A stretch of DNA of 64,000 bases, taken from NCBI RefSeq assembly GCF_032854445.1, contig NC_088296.1, positions 5,879,435 to 5,943,434 on the forward strand. The letters run 5' to 3'. Made by a program: the position numbers and the translations under genes. The notes beneath the pieces are model-generated. The model was not told the DNA's origin and searched no databases. It saw only the letters and a list, made by a program, of their open reading frames with translations. Each line of letters starts with the position of its first letter. Position 1 is the stretch's first letter. Below, piece by piece: positions 46,376 through 60,388 of the stretch. The stretch is from Liolophura sinensis. Lineage: Eukaryota > Mollusca > Polyplacophora > Chitonida > Chitonidae.

Positions 46376-46468
46376 TTGGCTGCTATACCAACTGCCTTGG
46401 CAAATTACATGTGATGAACAGATCTCCACACCAAATTGAACAATGCCTACTGTTACCACACACTAGGG

Positions 46469-46706
46469 CAGCGTAATGACCAAGAAGCCTCTCACCAATG
46501 CGGTTGCTAAGAGTTCAAGTCAAGCTCATACTGGCTTCCTCTCCGACCGTACGTTGCTGGAGGTCTTCCAGCAACATACGGATGGTGTTGGTTTCCCCCG
46601 GTCTCTTCAAGGTTTCCTCCCACCATAATGCTGGCCGCTGTCGTATAAGTGAAATATTCTTGAGTACGGCGTAAAACACCCATCAAATAAATCAAATAAA
46701 TAAATA
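46469..46706 (+). mobile_element. SINE family A copy
   Basis: Starts within the head at gcagcgtaatgacc, with full core and (aaat)n tail. Confidence 0.88.
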
Positions 46707-46709
46707 TTG

Positions 46710-47220
46710 ACACCACAAGCAGTAAAGGCGGATGAATCTTCAAATTCCCTGCCCAACGCATCTCGTATGTCCAATCAATTGAAAGTGAAGAATCTTTAAA
46801 AAAACTAGACCACACTCAGGACCCGTCTGTATTTATTATACACCTTCTACGATTGCCTATGTTCTAACGTTGAGGAAATTGTGTCGCTTATGTTTCATAT
46901 TACATTTCATGCATTTTCAGTTTCCGCGACTGGATTTTGTCCCCCCCCCCCCTTCCCCACACACACACACCACCACCACTCCCATTCCCTCCAGTTGAAT
47001 TGATTGTTGTTTGGTGTATAATGAATGGGCTATTGAATGAACACATGTTGATGAGGACTCATCAGTTTATTCACGCTTCGGCGCCATGCATAAATACAAC
47101 TCCTCAACATCATCCTGAATTCATTTAATAACCTATAAATATTACTGTTTTTACTGTTTCGATGAATAAGTATAGCTTAATAGTTTTGATAAATAATATG
47201 AACATTTACACGTATAATAG
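46710..47220. other. No recognised gene
   Basis: A poly-C/CA/CCA low-complexity stretch lies at 46940-46985. Otherwise nothing recognisable. Confidence 0.4.
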
Positions 47221-47224
47221 TAGG

Positions 47225-48545
47225 AAGACCACCAAAACGTATCAGAAAAATTACACGTATTTCTCCCGTTCTCCCCGGTGATATTTTCCGGATTTGCTCA
47301 CTTGTAGAGCCTGACTCTGTCAGCAAGGATGTACTCTAATAATTGGGGTGTAAAACCATTTTATCAAGTCTATAACACTCTTGCATTATTATTCCCACTC
47401 CACTGCCAAAGAACGTTTCCACGAGTTTCCATCAAGCGGCTCTGTGGAAGGACCCGGTCATAGCGACAGACAAATGGGAATTAAATTTCTTGACGGCAGC
47501 AGCAAAAAGGAATTTGTTTGCTGACAAATATCTTTAAAAAAAACACTACCCATAACGACTTTGTAATCAATTCGTACCACGAGGGATGGGGGCAACCTTT
47601 TAAAAGATTCTAAATCTTGTTTTATTTGATTATAAACATGACAACAGCTTGACAGGATTTATGAAAAAATCATTCCTTTGCAGGTTGCGAAGAGGTATGT
47701 ATTCTCTGGTCCAGACGACTCACTACTTTTCTGCATTGCTCCACATTCCGTGAATTACAGTACACCGGTGCACGCTGGCTTCCTGTTATTCTACATTGCT
47801 AGTTCCATGAATTTTTTTCCACCAAATACATTTTAAAATTTACGAACCCATATTACATCTTGCCAATTGGTTCACAAACATGCTAATGTATTACTTACAA
47901 ACTTAACTTCATTTCATCTATATATTAACGAGCTAACACAAAAACTTAGACATTCAGGCATGCATGACTTCAGAGAATGATCTATGTGTTTAACTTTACA
48001 AAGCTACCATGACAAAGAGTACACGGACTTGTGCCTAACGAGGTATCTGTTAGGAAAACACGCAGTCCGAGTGAACATTCAAAAAGCAAATTAGTCCATC
48101 CTGATTTTCAGTATTTACTGGACGTGTCGCCAAGAAGAAGAGATCATAAGAGGCGTTAATCCAAGAAGGAGTTATAAACATCGCACAGTTGCCTCCTGGT
48201 GGGTTGTTCTAAAGATTGCACACGACTTCGCACCGAAATGGGATTGGTGTAAATGTTGAACGGACGTGCGGTCGTGACTGGCCGAGTTTAGTCGTTCAGA
48301 TTAAACAAACACACTAACGGGGGTTATTCCTGAAGGGACACCCGAGAGTTTAAAACCTCTCTCTCTCGCCGTCTGGCGTTTGCTAATCAACCATAACGAG
48401 GTCATTTGGTGGAGTACTGATGGGCTTCTGTCATTAAACTGTTCTTGACCGCCAAGACATCGTTTGACCTTCCTAGCCTAGTTTTATCGAACATTGATGG
48501 TAACTGTAACGATAAATAACTCCATCATACGAACTAAGACACAGT
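47225..48545. repeat. Direct duplication P, copy 1
   Basis: Blocks cacgtatttctcccgttctc, gacaaatgggaattaaattt, gacaggatttatgaaaaaat, cgaggtatctgttaggaaaa and tttgctaatcaaccataacg recur in the same order in copy 2. No gene recognised. Confidence 0.82.
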
Positions 48546-48994
48546 GCACATACGCTAAGGACGAAGTTTTTCTTGAATAGGTATGTGCATATATCAGCGT
48601 GGTGTGGACTGATCAGACAGAAACTGTTCAAGTACAAAACACTGGGCTTATTTCCACAAAACCTTTCTCGCCGTGCGACGTGCCAACTATCTCGGCAACG
48701 TCATTCCTGGTGACCAAAAACAGTTGTTTCAAGGCAACATTTACTCTAGAGGCAACAGAGAGTAAAACCAAAGCAGCTAAAACACTGTGATGGTAAAACG
48801 TAAAATGATGGCATGTACTATAAAACTATAATATATAAATACATGTACATTTCCTTCTATTATAACTGTGAATGTTCATATTTGTCCAAACTATTAAATT
48901 ATATTTATCTAGAGAAAGAGACTGGCAAGTTCATAGAAGTTCACGATGACATTGCACAGTATAACAGGTCGAAGTCTCCTAACCGCTATTTCCA

Positions 48995-49170
48995 AAGCTG
49001 TTTTATTAGTGCTGCCTCAGTGAGACGAGTTACGGAAGGCAAGTAGGCCATACACTTAATGCTGAACGCCAAACTTCTTTTAAGGTCTTGGGTGTGACCC
49101 GACCCAGGATTCACGCTGGGTCTACCGTGCTCGAAAGGAACGCTCTACCAACTAAGTTATCGGGGCCGGT
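48995..49170 (-). mobile_element. SINE family B copy with large internal deletion
   Basis: Part of the body plus the tRNA-like head (gctctaccaactaagttatcggggccgg). About 60 bases between are missing. Confidence 0.82.
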
Positions 49171-49228
49171 TAAGACGACATCCTTTGATCTTGCTAGTAT
49201 AATGTTATCGAGCACTGGTGGTAACAGG

Positions 49229-49458
49229 ATTTATTTTATTTATTTGATTGGTGTTTTATGCCGTACTCAAGAATATTTCACTTCTACGACGGCTGCAGGT
49301 GGGTGGAAACTGGGCACAGCTCGGGGGTAATCCACGACCATCTTACGGCCAGAGATGAAGCCAGCTGGACTTGAACTCACAGCGACCGAATTGGTGAGAG
49401 GCTCCTGGGTCATTACGCTGCGCTAGTGCGCTAATCGACTGAGCCACGGAGGCCCCGG
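49229..49458 (-). mobile_element. SINE family A copy with internal deletions
   Basis: The head is complete (gggcctccgtggctcag on the minus strand). About 25 bases are missing from the core. It lies near a family B SINE, between units of a tandem duplication. Confidence 0.88.
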
Positions 49459-49672
49459 TGATAACAGGAATTATATGAATGCATGAGTCCATATATGGTA
49501 ATGCGAAATGGTACATGTATGATAGGATATCCAGGTTTTTTTACATAACTATATGCAGATATTGTGGGGAAAGTTTTAGAAAAGCCACACGTATTTCTCC
49601 CAGTCTCCAGCATTTGTAGGGTGTGTTTCTCTTGGGCAGTTTTTGTACTCATTTAAAACCATATTATATGTC

Positions 49673-49866
49673 ACCAATGCGGTCAGTCAGTTCAAGTCCA
49701 GCTCATGCTGGCTTTTTGTCTCTACGTGGAAAGGTCTTTCAGCAACCTGCGGATTGTTGTAGGTTTCTCGCGGGCTCAGTCAGAATTCCCCCACCATAAT
49801 GCTGACCGCCGTCTTTTAAGTGGAATATTTTCGAGTACGGCATAAAACACCAATCAAATAAATGAA
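49673..49866 (+). mobile_element. SINE family A, 5'-truncated copy
   Basis: B-box region, core and tail are recognisable with many substitutions. Confidence 0.85.
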
Positions 49867-50492
49867 ACAATTTATAGTTTATAACACTCTTGCCCGGTTA
49901 TTCCCATTTCGCTCTCAAATAAGGTTTCCAAGAGTTATGATAAGGCTGCTTTGTGAAACGACCTGGTCATAGTGCCAGACAAATGGGAATTACATTTCTT
50001 GACAGCAGCAGTAAAAAGTAATTTGTTTGCAGACAGATATCTGTCAAAAAAAAGAAAAAAAACAACGCGCGAAACGACTTTAGTATAAATTTGTACCACG
50101 AGAGACCAGGGAAACTTGCTAAAAATGCTAAATCTTGTTTTATTTAATTAAAGACATGGCAACAGCTTGACAGGATTTATGAAAAAATTATTCAGGGTAT
50201 TGGAGGAAAAGGTTCCTAGGCGGAGTATGGGTTCTCTGATCCAGACGACTCATTTATTTTCTCCATCGTTTTTTATCCATTGGTTAATTTATATTACACC
50301 GGAGAAAGGAGAGATTTCCTATTATTCTACATCGTTTGTTAAATGACTTACTGATTATTCTTTTTATAAAACATATCTTAAAGTTTGCAATATCTCATTA
50401 GATGTCGCCAAATTTAAATTAAAATTTAAAATTAAAATTAAAAATAATTTTAAACTCATTAACCAGGTCACTGAAACATTTACATACAAATT

Positions 50493-50825
50493 CTATGCGT
50501 CAAAACAGACATTCGAATACCAGTCGTCAATCAAAATAGACGTTCCCGGTCAACAATTGCAAGGCCATTTCCCAAAACGACGTTAAACACAAACCAGTTC
50601 AAAAGGAAATAAATTATGAATTAGGACGGAATCATTCAAATAGAAGCAGTCAGCAATTTTCATTGAAGACGTAATGAATATTCTAATTGAAGGAATAAAA
50701 TCAGTATTCGAATCATGTACCATGCTAGTATAAAAGTTGTCAATAACAAAATATGTGGTGTTCCAGTAGCCCTTTGATTGTAACTGTTCATATGTCCAAC
50801 GTGGCTATCTAAAACACCGTTTAAA
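50493..50825 (+). repeat. Family D copy within a duplicated unit
   Basis: Best-kept family D sequence here: gcgtcaaaacagacattcg, caaggccatttcccaaaac, aggacggaatcattcaaa. Confidence 0.75.
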
Positions 50826-51889
50826 AGTCACAACAATAATACAGTACATTAAGATAATGTCAACAGCGAATGGCGTGAAAGCTGAAGACACTAGAAAGTT
50901 AACTTAACAAAAATACCACGAGGACAAGAATTCCAGGAAGCTGTACTTAGCGAGGTATCTGTTAAGCAAACACGCAGTCCGATCAAAAGTTCAAGAAGCA
51001 AATTAGTCCTTCCTGACTCTCAGTATTTACATGACGTGTCGCTAAGAACAGGAGGTTGTAAGAGGCGTTATTCCAAGGACGAAGCATAAACATCTCAGGG
51101 TCGCCTCCTGGCGGGTGGTTTCAAAGAGGGCACCTGGTTTAGCACCGGAACAGGATTGGTGTAAATGTTGGACTGACATGCGGCCGTGACTGGTTGAGTA
51201 TAGTCGCTCAGACTAAGAAAACACACTAACGGGGGCTGTTTGCGAGGGAACATTCAAGAGTTTGAGCCTGCTCTGTTCGGCCGCCTGGCCTTTGCTAATC
51301 AACCATAACGAGTCCATCGTCGCAGATTTGTCGGAATACTGATGGGTTTCAACCATTAAACTGCTCTTGACCGTCCTGGCATCCTTTGACCTTTCTAGTC
51401 TAATTTTATCAAACATGGGTAGTAACTGTAAGGATAAATGGCTCGTAATATGAATGCATAGAGTGACCATATGCTAAGGCAAAATGGTACGTGTGTAAAA
51501 AGGCCAGGTTTTCGTGTACGTGTAGATATCAGATACATGATGTGAACAGCTATTTCGCAGAAGCCACTGTTGTAGAATTAAAGAAGATAGTTTGTTGTCG
51601 CATTAAGAAACGATGCCTTAAAGAAATGGAGATGGACCAGACCTCAGGGATGCTTAGTTCTGCAGCATAATAAAGGTAGACAAATGACCCACGTGCGCAT
51701 TCATGGCAGTCACAGCGATTTTTAAAAAAAATTTTCTGTCCCAGAAAAAGTATCGACGTCTGAGATAAACAGAGTTAAGCCAGCTCTGTGGTTTAAATTC
51801 CCTTGCATGTAAGGCGTACCTGATCAGAATTGATTGTTTGAACCGAAAAGAAGACATCCTGAAAAGAGGAATCGAGTTAAAATCTTACC

Positions 51890-54645
51890 GTGATTATATT
51901 TATTCTGCAGCAACAAACATGTCACCCTCACATAGTCACAAGTGCATTCTCTTATTAGAACTCCCTTCTATCGTAATTAAGGTTGGGACATAATGGTACC
52001 CAGGTGGTTCCGCCATTAACCTGGCTGATATAGCGAGGCCTCCGTGGAGACGTAACGATGCCAAGTACGAGAGACGAACGAGCCACTGATAACGAGGATC
52101 CGGCAAAACCATCCTCTATAAGGGACAGCAAACCATCATCAGAATACAACTTAATGAGAAACGACTATCAATAACCAGAACACAACTCTGTTTATCAGAG
52201 ACGGAAAAAAAATGGAGCATCGTTTATTAGAGATGGCCAACAAATATTCAACAAAGAATGGTGATGGTTCATGTGCACCTGGGCAAGTAAAGACGTCCAA
52301 AAAAAAAAGAAGGAAGGAAGACCACAAATATTGTTCTATGTTGGATCTATGTGTTGAAACAGACATTCGTATACAAATGGAAACGTTCCAGATCAACAAT
52401 TGCAAGGCTATTCTGCAGATCCCATAGATATTAGATAAATAGATAGATAGATAGATAGATAGATATATAGATAGTAATGTACTTCAACACCAGCAAGGAC
52501 AGTTATGCGAAAGACTGTTATGCACAATTATAACAATGACTTTTAGAATGATTAATATTTATTTACCTGGAAGCATTTCTTTAATTCTTTATTACACGAT
52601 TTTAGCCAATGAATGTAGCTCAGGCTTGTGACAACAATGAGATCTGCGAGAAAAAGGCTTTCAAAAGACGATATAACTGACAAGTAAGGCGTTATTTAGA
52701 AATGCGACATTGATTTGTGCGATTCATAACTCACCTATACAATTTTCATCAATGGCGTCAAGGTGGAAATTTACAATTAGGAATCAACCATACAAACAAC
52801 TTTCAACCACCAAAAAAAAGACGGCAGCACGAATATTGTAGAACTGGGTTTGCGGTCGCCTTAAATCATTTACCAGCTCAAACCAAAAGCGGCAAATTGA
52901 ATTGCTTTCATCGATCTATCGAGGGCAAATTTGTGTAATATTTGAGAAGTACACATTCACAAGGTTGCGGCTTTCTGATACATTTTTATATCTGTCGTCA
53001 CTCTCTTCCCCCAAAAGCTAACAAACGCCAAAACCATTTAATCGGGATTCATTATCCCATTTTTCACTATCCAGGCCGGTTGAGTGGCGCTGGTATCAGA
53101 AGGAAATTTAACATTAAATAAATCCTCAACGTGAACAACGGAGAAAACAGAAGTTTTGTATAACGATATCAATTATAATACTTCACTATGTTCAAAAATG
53201 GGGTTGAAATGCCCTTGACTTAAGTTACTGGTAAACTAGCTGCCCTTGTTCTTTAAGCTTCAAACCCGCGAATACAGCTTCTCTTCAGGTGTATCCAGTC
53301 GCAAACGGGTCACTCAATAATACAAAGAGATCCCACCCCCGTCATTGCCATGGATTTGACTCAAAATGCAGATAAATCTATTTTCAACAGAATTCTTTTT
53401 ATACAAAATTCTAAATAGCCGCAATAAAAGATCAGTTTTAACTCGGCTCCAGTTTGGTGAGTGCAATGAATATAAAATATTACGATGCTGTCTATGTCAT
53501 GTCCACTATTCAGAGTCCCAATTATAATTAGAACGTTTTCATGTCACATTTACTTAAAGAGTGGGTCTGGCTACAGAAGGTAGCCGGTCACCAGTATGGC
53601 TGAGTGTTCGAATCCAACTCTTGCTGGCTTGACTGAGATTTTGTTTCTAGAAATGTTGATTTCAGCTCTAAATGTCCAATTTTTGTAAGAACTGTAGATC
53701 TACTCCAACGTGATGGCTTTATCTACAAATGAACACGTCGTCATATGCAACACTAGACACCAAAAAGCCTGCAGTGAGCTTTCTCATGAATTAAATCAGC
53801 GTGGGCGATAATGCGTATTGGCGTATGTTGCTTCAAACGCTAGCGCTTCGCGCTGACCATTGAGATTTTGGTCCTAAAGCCCGGATTAAAATCCAACAAT
53901 GACACTTTGCCATCCCCTACTCCAAACCTCTTTGGCGGTGAACTGAGTTGATATGATTGTTTAATCTCATGGACAGGGTCCGTATGGTCCGTAGGGCCTG
54001 ACAGCAACTGTCATGCCCACATGGTTATCTTGTCTGAAGGCGACTTACACATATGAATAAGGCATCGTCTCTCACACCAAGGGTAGTGTATCCGTGCAAC
54101 AGACACGTTCTGTACACGAATTCCGACAACTCATTCAGCACCTTTTTATGTATATGTAAGCTGCTTTTAGACTTAACTGTGTTATCCCTAAACCGTCTGG
54201 TCGGCAAATGTTTATCAAGGAAAAAACTGTCATCCCTTAAATAAATCGTAGTTTGTTGGGAATATATACTTATCTATTTCAGTGTGGTTTAAAGCCATAT
54301 TTTAGATTTTTTAATCTTTAATTGCAATCCCTTTTATGGGTGGAGGAAATCGCAGTAACCAAACTAAGCCGCAGATTTTTGGACGCAACTAGCTGGAAGC
54401 AGGACGTTTTCACCAGTGACGTACACATTTATGGACGCCATATTGCTGGACAACAAGTGGTTTCCATCAAAAGTTTAAATTGCTTTTTTTCTCATCAGAT
54501 CCCCACAAAGAGTGAGAGAAATTTGATGATCTACACTTTAATACAGACAGTCGAATCTAATCAGGTTTCATTATTTTGGTCGAAGAAGGAGATGAGTAGA
54601 GACGCAGTTAAGTCATTGTCTTGCCGGGATTCATTACACCCCAAG
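51890..54645. repeat. Direct triplication U, copy 1
   Basis: Anchors: gctgatatagcgaggcctcc (52025), tcaaccatacaaacaacttt (52786), ccaaaagctaacaaacgcc (53011), gttcgaatccaactcttgct (53609), ggtggaggaaatcgcagta (54339). No gene recognised. Confidence 0.8.
52437..52478. repeat. (GATA)n microsatellite
   Basis: About ten ataga/gata units with one interruption. Confidence 0.95.
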
Positions 54646-56745
54646 CAACAAACCTGTCCACCGTCCCAAAGCAGCGCGTACAATTTCTTTATAGAGCTTC
54701 CCCCTGGCGTAATCAGGAGTAGGATCGAACTGTCGCTGCTCTGGTTTTAATACCTCTGCTCTGGTGTTTTATATGAGACCCAATTGCATGAATTAGATCA
54801 GTGGTATTAACCTTGCTGACATAGCCAAGCCTCCCTGAAGGCCTTACCATGAGAGTATCTTAGACGATCTAGCCGCCAGTTGGGTTTTAAATGTATAAGA
54901 CCATCAGAATACAGCATTGCCTTTAAGCGACTTCAAACAATAAGGGTACAACATTTTTTGGCGTGCACTGGCTATTTAAAGACGTCAAGCACACGCTTGT
55001 ATTAATCATTAATTGTAGCTTAAAATCACTTCAGCTTATTGCAGTACTCGTGTCAGCAAGCTGCTGGCATACCACGTATATCTCTATGGTTCTAGGCTCT
55101 TTAAGCTGCAGACACATCTGCAAATAACTTCTCCAAACTAATACTTCGACTATAATAATTGTTAGACATTGTAATTTGTTCTTTTATGCAAATTATTATT
55201 GCAAATAAACAACAACAGCGACACCTAGTGGTGTAGTTAAGGACACTAATGGTGAGAATTGTTCTGCATATCAACGATGAAGCCAATTAGAACAACCCTT
55301 GATCATTTGTTTAAATATTTATTGCGCTATTTTAAGCCTAAATGTAGCTCCGTCTTGTATAAATAATGAAATCTTCAGGGAAACAAACAAGCCTACAAGA
55401 GACGATACAACGAGCTAACCAGGTATTATTTACAAATACGGCATTGATTTATTTATCGCATTTCGCATTTATACAATTTTCGCCAGGGGCGTCACGGTGG
55501 AAATTTACATTTTGATTCAACCATACTAACACCATTTCAACCATCGAAAACGACAACACGGATTACGTTGAACTGGGTTTGTGGTCGGCTCTGATTGTTT
55601 GTTGACTCAGATCATTGCGTAAAAAAGCGACAAACGGCATGGCTTTCATCGATTATTCGTGGTGCAAATTTGCGTGATATTTTAGAATTGCACATTCATA
55701 AGATTGGTTGTTCGAATCCAGCTGTTGCTAGCATAACCGAGGCTTTGTTTAAAGAAAATGTTGATTTCAGTACTAACTATCTAAGTTTTGCAAGAATTGG
55801 AGAAAAGTAATACGTGTCTCTACAGATAAACACGTCCCCATGTGTAACACGTGAGGCAAGTACACCAACGCTTCATAAAGGACGACGCTTTCGCACTGAC
55901 CATTAAGCTTTCGGTCTTATAGCCCGGATTAAAATCCAACGATCACACTTCGCCATCCACTACTTCAAACCTTTCTGTCAGTGAACTGAGTTGATATGAT
56001 TGCGGTGACACGCTTATCAGGTCTACAGAGACATTATTCCTGTTCCGGCAGCAACCGTCATGCCCACATCGTTGTCTTGTCTGAAGGCGACTTACCCATA
56101 TGCATAACCCATCATCTCTCAAACCAAGGGTAGTGTATCCATACAACAGGCACATTCTGTAAACACAGATTCGGGAAATCTGCACATGTCACCTGATGAC
56201 TTGCCCAAAGTGTGTTGTTTCCCACTTGCAGACAAATCGTTTAGCATCTTTTTGTGTAAGGGGCTTATAGAGTTAACTGTGTTATCTCAAAACCGTGTGG
56301 GCGGCAAATGTTTATCAAGAAAGAAACTGCCATTCCTTAAGCAAATCGTGGTGTATTGGGTATAAAAACTTATCTATTTCAATGATTTTTGATGCCATAT
56401 TATCGATTTTTTCCACACCTAATTGCTTTCAAGTTTATTGGTGGAGGAAATCGCAGTGGCCAAAATAAAGCACACATCTAAAGGACGCTTTCTCGAGAGA
56501 AGTATATATTTATAGACGCCATACTGCTGGGAAACATGTTGTCTTCAACACATTTTTAGACGGCTTTTTCCTCACCACAGCCCCACAAAGATTGAGAGTC
56601 GAGGAATCTTTGGGTCACAAATTTGATGATCTAGCCTCTTAATAGTTTAATCTAAAAATGTTTCATTGTTTTGGCTGAAGAAGGAAACTAGTAGGGACTA
56701 AATTAAGTTATAAACTCACCGGGATCCATTACACCCTGAAGCCTC
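54646..56745. repeat. Direct triplication U, copy 2
   Basis: Anchors gctgacatagccaagcctcc (54817), tcaaccatactaacaccatt (55519), gttcgaatccagctgttgct (55710) and ggtggaggaaatcgcagtgg (56440), in copy 1 order. Confidence 0.8.
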
Positions 56746-58870
56746 GAAACTGTCCCCCTCACAAAATACCACGTCAGTTGTTCTATTAGAAATCCCTCCT
56801 CCCCCCGCCACCCTGCGTGTCGTAATTAAGCGTAGCATCACATTGTCACCGCTCTGGTTTACTCTCTCTGCTGTAGTGTTTCATATGAGATGTATACAAC
56901 CGCACCAACGTGGTTCCCGCGAATAAGTTTGGTCATATAGCCAAGCCTCCGTGCCGGCGTTACCGTGCCAATATCAAAGACAATATAGCCGCCAATTCGG
57001 TGTTAAATAAGACTATCGGAATACTACACTGGTCGTGAGAGACGGCAAACAATAACCAGGATGCATTTTTTTCTGTGCTCTGGGTATTTAAAGACATCCA
57101 CCACAAGCGTTTCTAAATGAAATATGGCTTAATATCACTTCACCTCTTTTTTCAGTCACATCGTGTCAGTAAGCTTTGGGAAAACCTCAACGCTCTTGGG
57201 TTGCAGATACACCTGAGGGTAACTTTTCCCAAGCTATAAGTATGACCATTATATACGGGAATTGTAATTTTTAACTTACGATATTAATTGCACATTAATA
57301 CCATACAGAATTACACTTAATGGTGTTAATTAAGACATTTAAGAGGCATAACGTTAGTCCCAACTATGAGAATGCCTACTGGAATCAGTAATTCATAAGT
57401 CGCCACTATCAATAATCATTGATTTAATTCTTCGTGATTTTTAAGCAAGGCATTCCAGTTCAATCTTGCTACAATAAGGATACATATCTGCAAGAAAAGT
57501 AGCTTTTAAGATGCGAATTTAGTTAAAACAATACCTCAATTGACAAGTGAGGTATTATTTATATATGCGACATTGATTTAGTCAGCTCATTGCGTATCTA
57601 TACAATTTACGTCAATGGTGTCAAGGTGGAATTTACAATTAGAGATCAACAATATGAACATTATTTCAAACACCAAAAAAAAAAAAAAAATAAATAAATA
57701 AAAAAACGGCAACATGAAAATTCCGAGAACTGGGTTTCTGATTTGTGATAGGTTTCCAGGCTCCAACCATTGTCTAAAATGCGGCAAATTGCATGGCTTT
57801 CATCGATTTATCGAGGGCAAACTTGCGTGATATTTGAGAATTGCACATTCACAAGATTGCCGCTGCCTGATCCTTTTTTATATCTGTCGTCACCCTCTTC
57901 CCCCAAAAGCTAACAAATGCCAAAATCATTTTATCGGGGTTCATAACGCTTTTTCATCCAAGCTGGTTGAGTGACGCTGATGGAAGTTTATTATCAAACC
58001 TTTTTCGTGATCCACGGAAATACAAGGGTATCAATTTTAACACAACTTCTCTCTATGCAGAAACCAGGTTGAATTTCTCTTGATGTAATTTATTGGTAAA
58101 GTAGCTGCCCTTGTTCTTTAAGCTACAAACCCCTGCATGCGGCTTCTCTTTGTTTGTATTTAGTACTAGCCTCAACTTATTCAATAAAACAAAGACAGGC
58201 TTCTACAAATCCCACAGAAGGTCGCGTGTTCGAACCCAGCCCTCGTTAGTTAGACTGAGGCTTTGCTTGAAGTAATTGTTGGTTCTAGTACTAGATGTTT
58301 AATTTTTTCCCGCAGAAGTAACGATTCTCCCTAAACAGACATCCTATAGAGCAAACAGATGTATATACGACACACAAACTGCCACGCCTTAATAGAAAAC
58401 AACGCTTTCGCACTTCAAAACTCGCAAGTGAACGTAGTTGATATGTTTGTTTAATGTAAAGGGCCGGGTTCATATAGTCACATGCGCATGTCAATTCAAC
58501 ATGAACCCCATCCCTATTCCGGCAAGTTAACATTGGTGCACCGATGTCTTTCACACCGAGGTCACTTAATCCTTGCACCAGGCATGTTCTGTAAACAGGG
58601 CTTCTGGGAATTTGTATCCTTCTAATGATAGCCTGCACAGAACTAGTTGTTTCCCACAGATAACCAGTTTACCACGTTTTAATGTTCAAGGTGTTTTTTT
58701 TTCTGAGGTGATGTTTTGTCCCAAAACCATGTAAGCGCCGAGGTTTGGCAAGAAAGAACATGCTATCTCTTTAAAATGTACCATGGTTTTCTGAAAATAT
58801 TTTTCCTTCTAATGTTATTTCTGACTGATGACCTTAGTCACTGAATAGTGATATTTCCAATCTTTAATTC
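56746..58870. repeat. Direct triplication U, copy 3
   Basis: Anchors catatagccaagcctccgtg (56933), caacaatatgaacattattt, ccaaaagctaacaaatgcc (57902) and gttcgaacccagccctcgtt (58228). The 3' end is the most diverged. Confidence 0.75.
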
Positions 58871-59154
58871 GAGGAACTCCATTGCAAAAAAGTAGACTGT
58901 TGCACTGCATTGACATTTTTGTGTAAAAAGAGAATAATAATGCGAATGGTTGTTCTATGGATGACAGAAAATTGCCACAATGTCATTTGGCCTTGACATT
59001 GAGAATTATCTATAAAAGATTGTCACCCTGTAATTATAATGTATCAATGTGATTTGTATATTTTAAATTCTTCCTTTAGCATGTCTAAGCTCTACAGATA
59101 TAGCCAGAATAAAATGAAAACAGCTTAGAATGATTCGGCTACAGTGTGGGGCCT

Positions 59155-59270
59155 TGCAAGAGGTCACATGTAACCGGTGAAATACGCCCTCCTGTCCATT
59201 TACCTCAGTGTTTTATTTTGAACTGTTCATGTAAATGCGCAATGGCTTTAGCAAAATTAGTTTTAAAAAA
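59155..59270 (-). repeat. Family C fragment
   Basis: Contains ggtgaaatacgccctc, then atttacctcagtgttttatt and actgttcatgtaaatgcgc. Confidence 0.6.
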
Positions 59271-60320
59271 TTCAGTGATATGATGTTAATTTATTAGACG
59301 TTGCAATGTCGCCTGGCTCTAACATTGCTGAATTGTGAATTTTGGCATCTTCTTTAACTTGTCAGAATTAGGGGGGCGAAAAACCACATGCAGTTAAACA
59401 ACATAATACTGACAGACGGCTAATCTGGCACAACAAGAATGTAGTCTTGCTCTAAGTTCTGGAACCTACGATTAGCAGACTAACTATTTTAAGCAAGTTT
59501 GTGAAGCTACCATATTTTAATTAAATGCTGCATAACTTATTTTGAAAGATACGACCAAACGACTCTAAAAAGTTGCATATTCGTAAATGATGTTATGAAC
59601 AAATCAGCTTTTCGTGGCGGCTGAAATAAAATTTGATTTCTCTCCGTCTGGCGTTGTGATAGAAATCGCCAGTGGCACGCAATATACGCCGGAAGAGGGA
59701 AAAGAGAAATGAGACCTGAAGGAGAAAATCGAAATGGTCGATGCTGGTTACTGTATACATGATGTAGTATGTAAAGGGCTGTAGCCAGCCCTTGAGACTA
59801 CTGGCTGTCCGATAGTGTCACACTTTGCACCTGTATCAGGCAATAGCTAGACAGAACTGGATTTCTCAATGACGTATGTTGTTAAATTTGTACTAACCTA
59901 CCTCCTGGCGATAGTTCTTTGCTTCATCATTGAGCCCAGCCGCGTTCATAGGGTGAGAGTGTCGAGTTCACATATCGAATTAAACAGGTCGAATGGAGAA
60001 AACAGGTTATGCACAATTTCATGAGATTGTAGGGTTCGACATATTGTACAGTTTGAACTACGCAATTTAATGAGATAAAGAAACAGGTCTGTCGGGCGCG
60101 GGTTTGATCTAAAATTTCAACTCTTTCAACAATGACTAGATAAAGCGTCATTATTTCTATTCTATTAAACCTACATGTACTGTAAAGTTTTTCTTATTTA
60201 ATTAGGCAGGAAAACTGAGGAAAACTTAAACAACCATTTCCCCTTGGCTGCAGCATTCACTTGTCCGCTCTCAACAACTGCTTGAGGATATGAGAATGAC
60301 CAACTTCCCATTCCATGCAG
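59270..60320. other. No recognised feature
   Basis: Only short frames without motifs; no SINE of family A or B. Confidence 0.4.
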
Positions 60321-60388
60321 AGGAGGAGGGTGAAGTATGTTTGCAGCAAATCGATTTTGTTAACTTGTTTCCCAAACTTCTTATCGGG

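Larger units (their letters stand above)
49455..51440. repeat. Direct duplication P, copy 2
   Basis: Same block order as copy 1, with a SINE A and a family D repeat inside. The first block (atgaatgcat, then aaatggtacatg) appears a third time at about 51450-51600. Confidence 0.82.

Noticed and set aside
51213-51470. Minus-strand 85-codon frame conserved between duplicated copies
   Set aside because: The matching copy near 48.4 kb has stops and many replacement changes, as expected of non-coding duplicated DNA.
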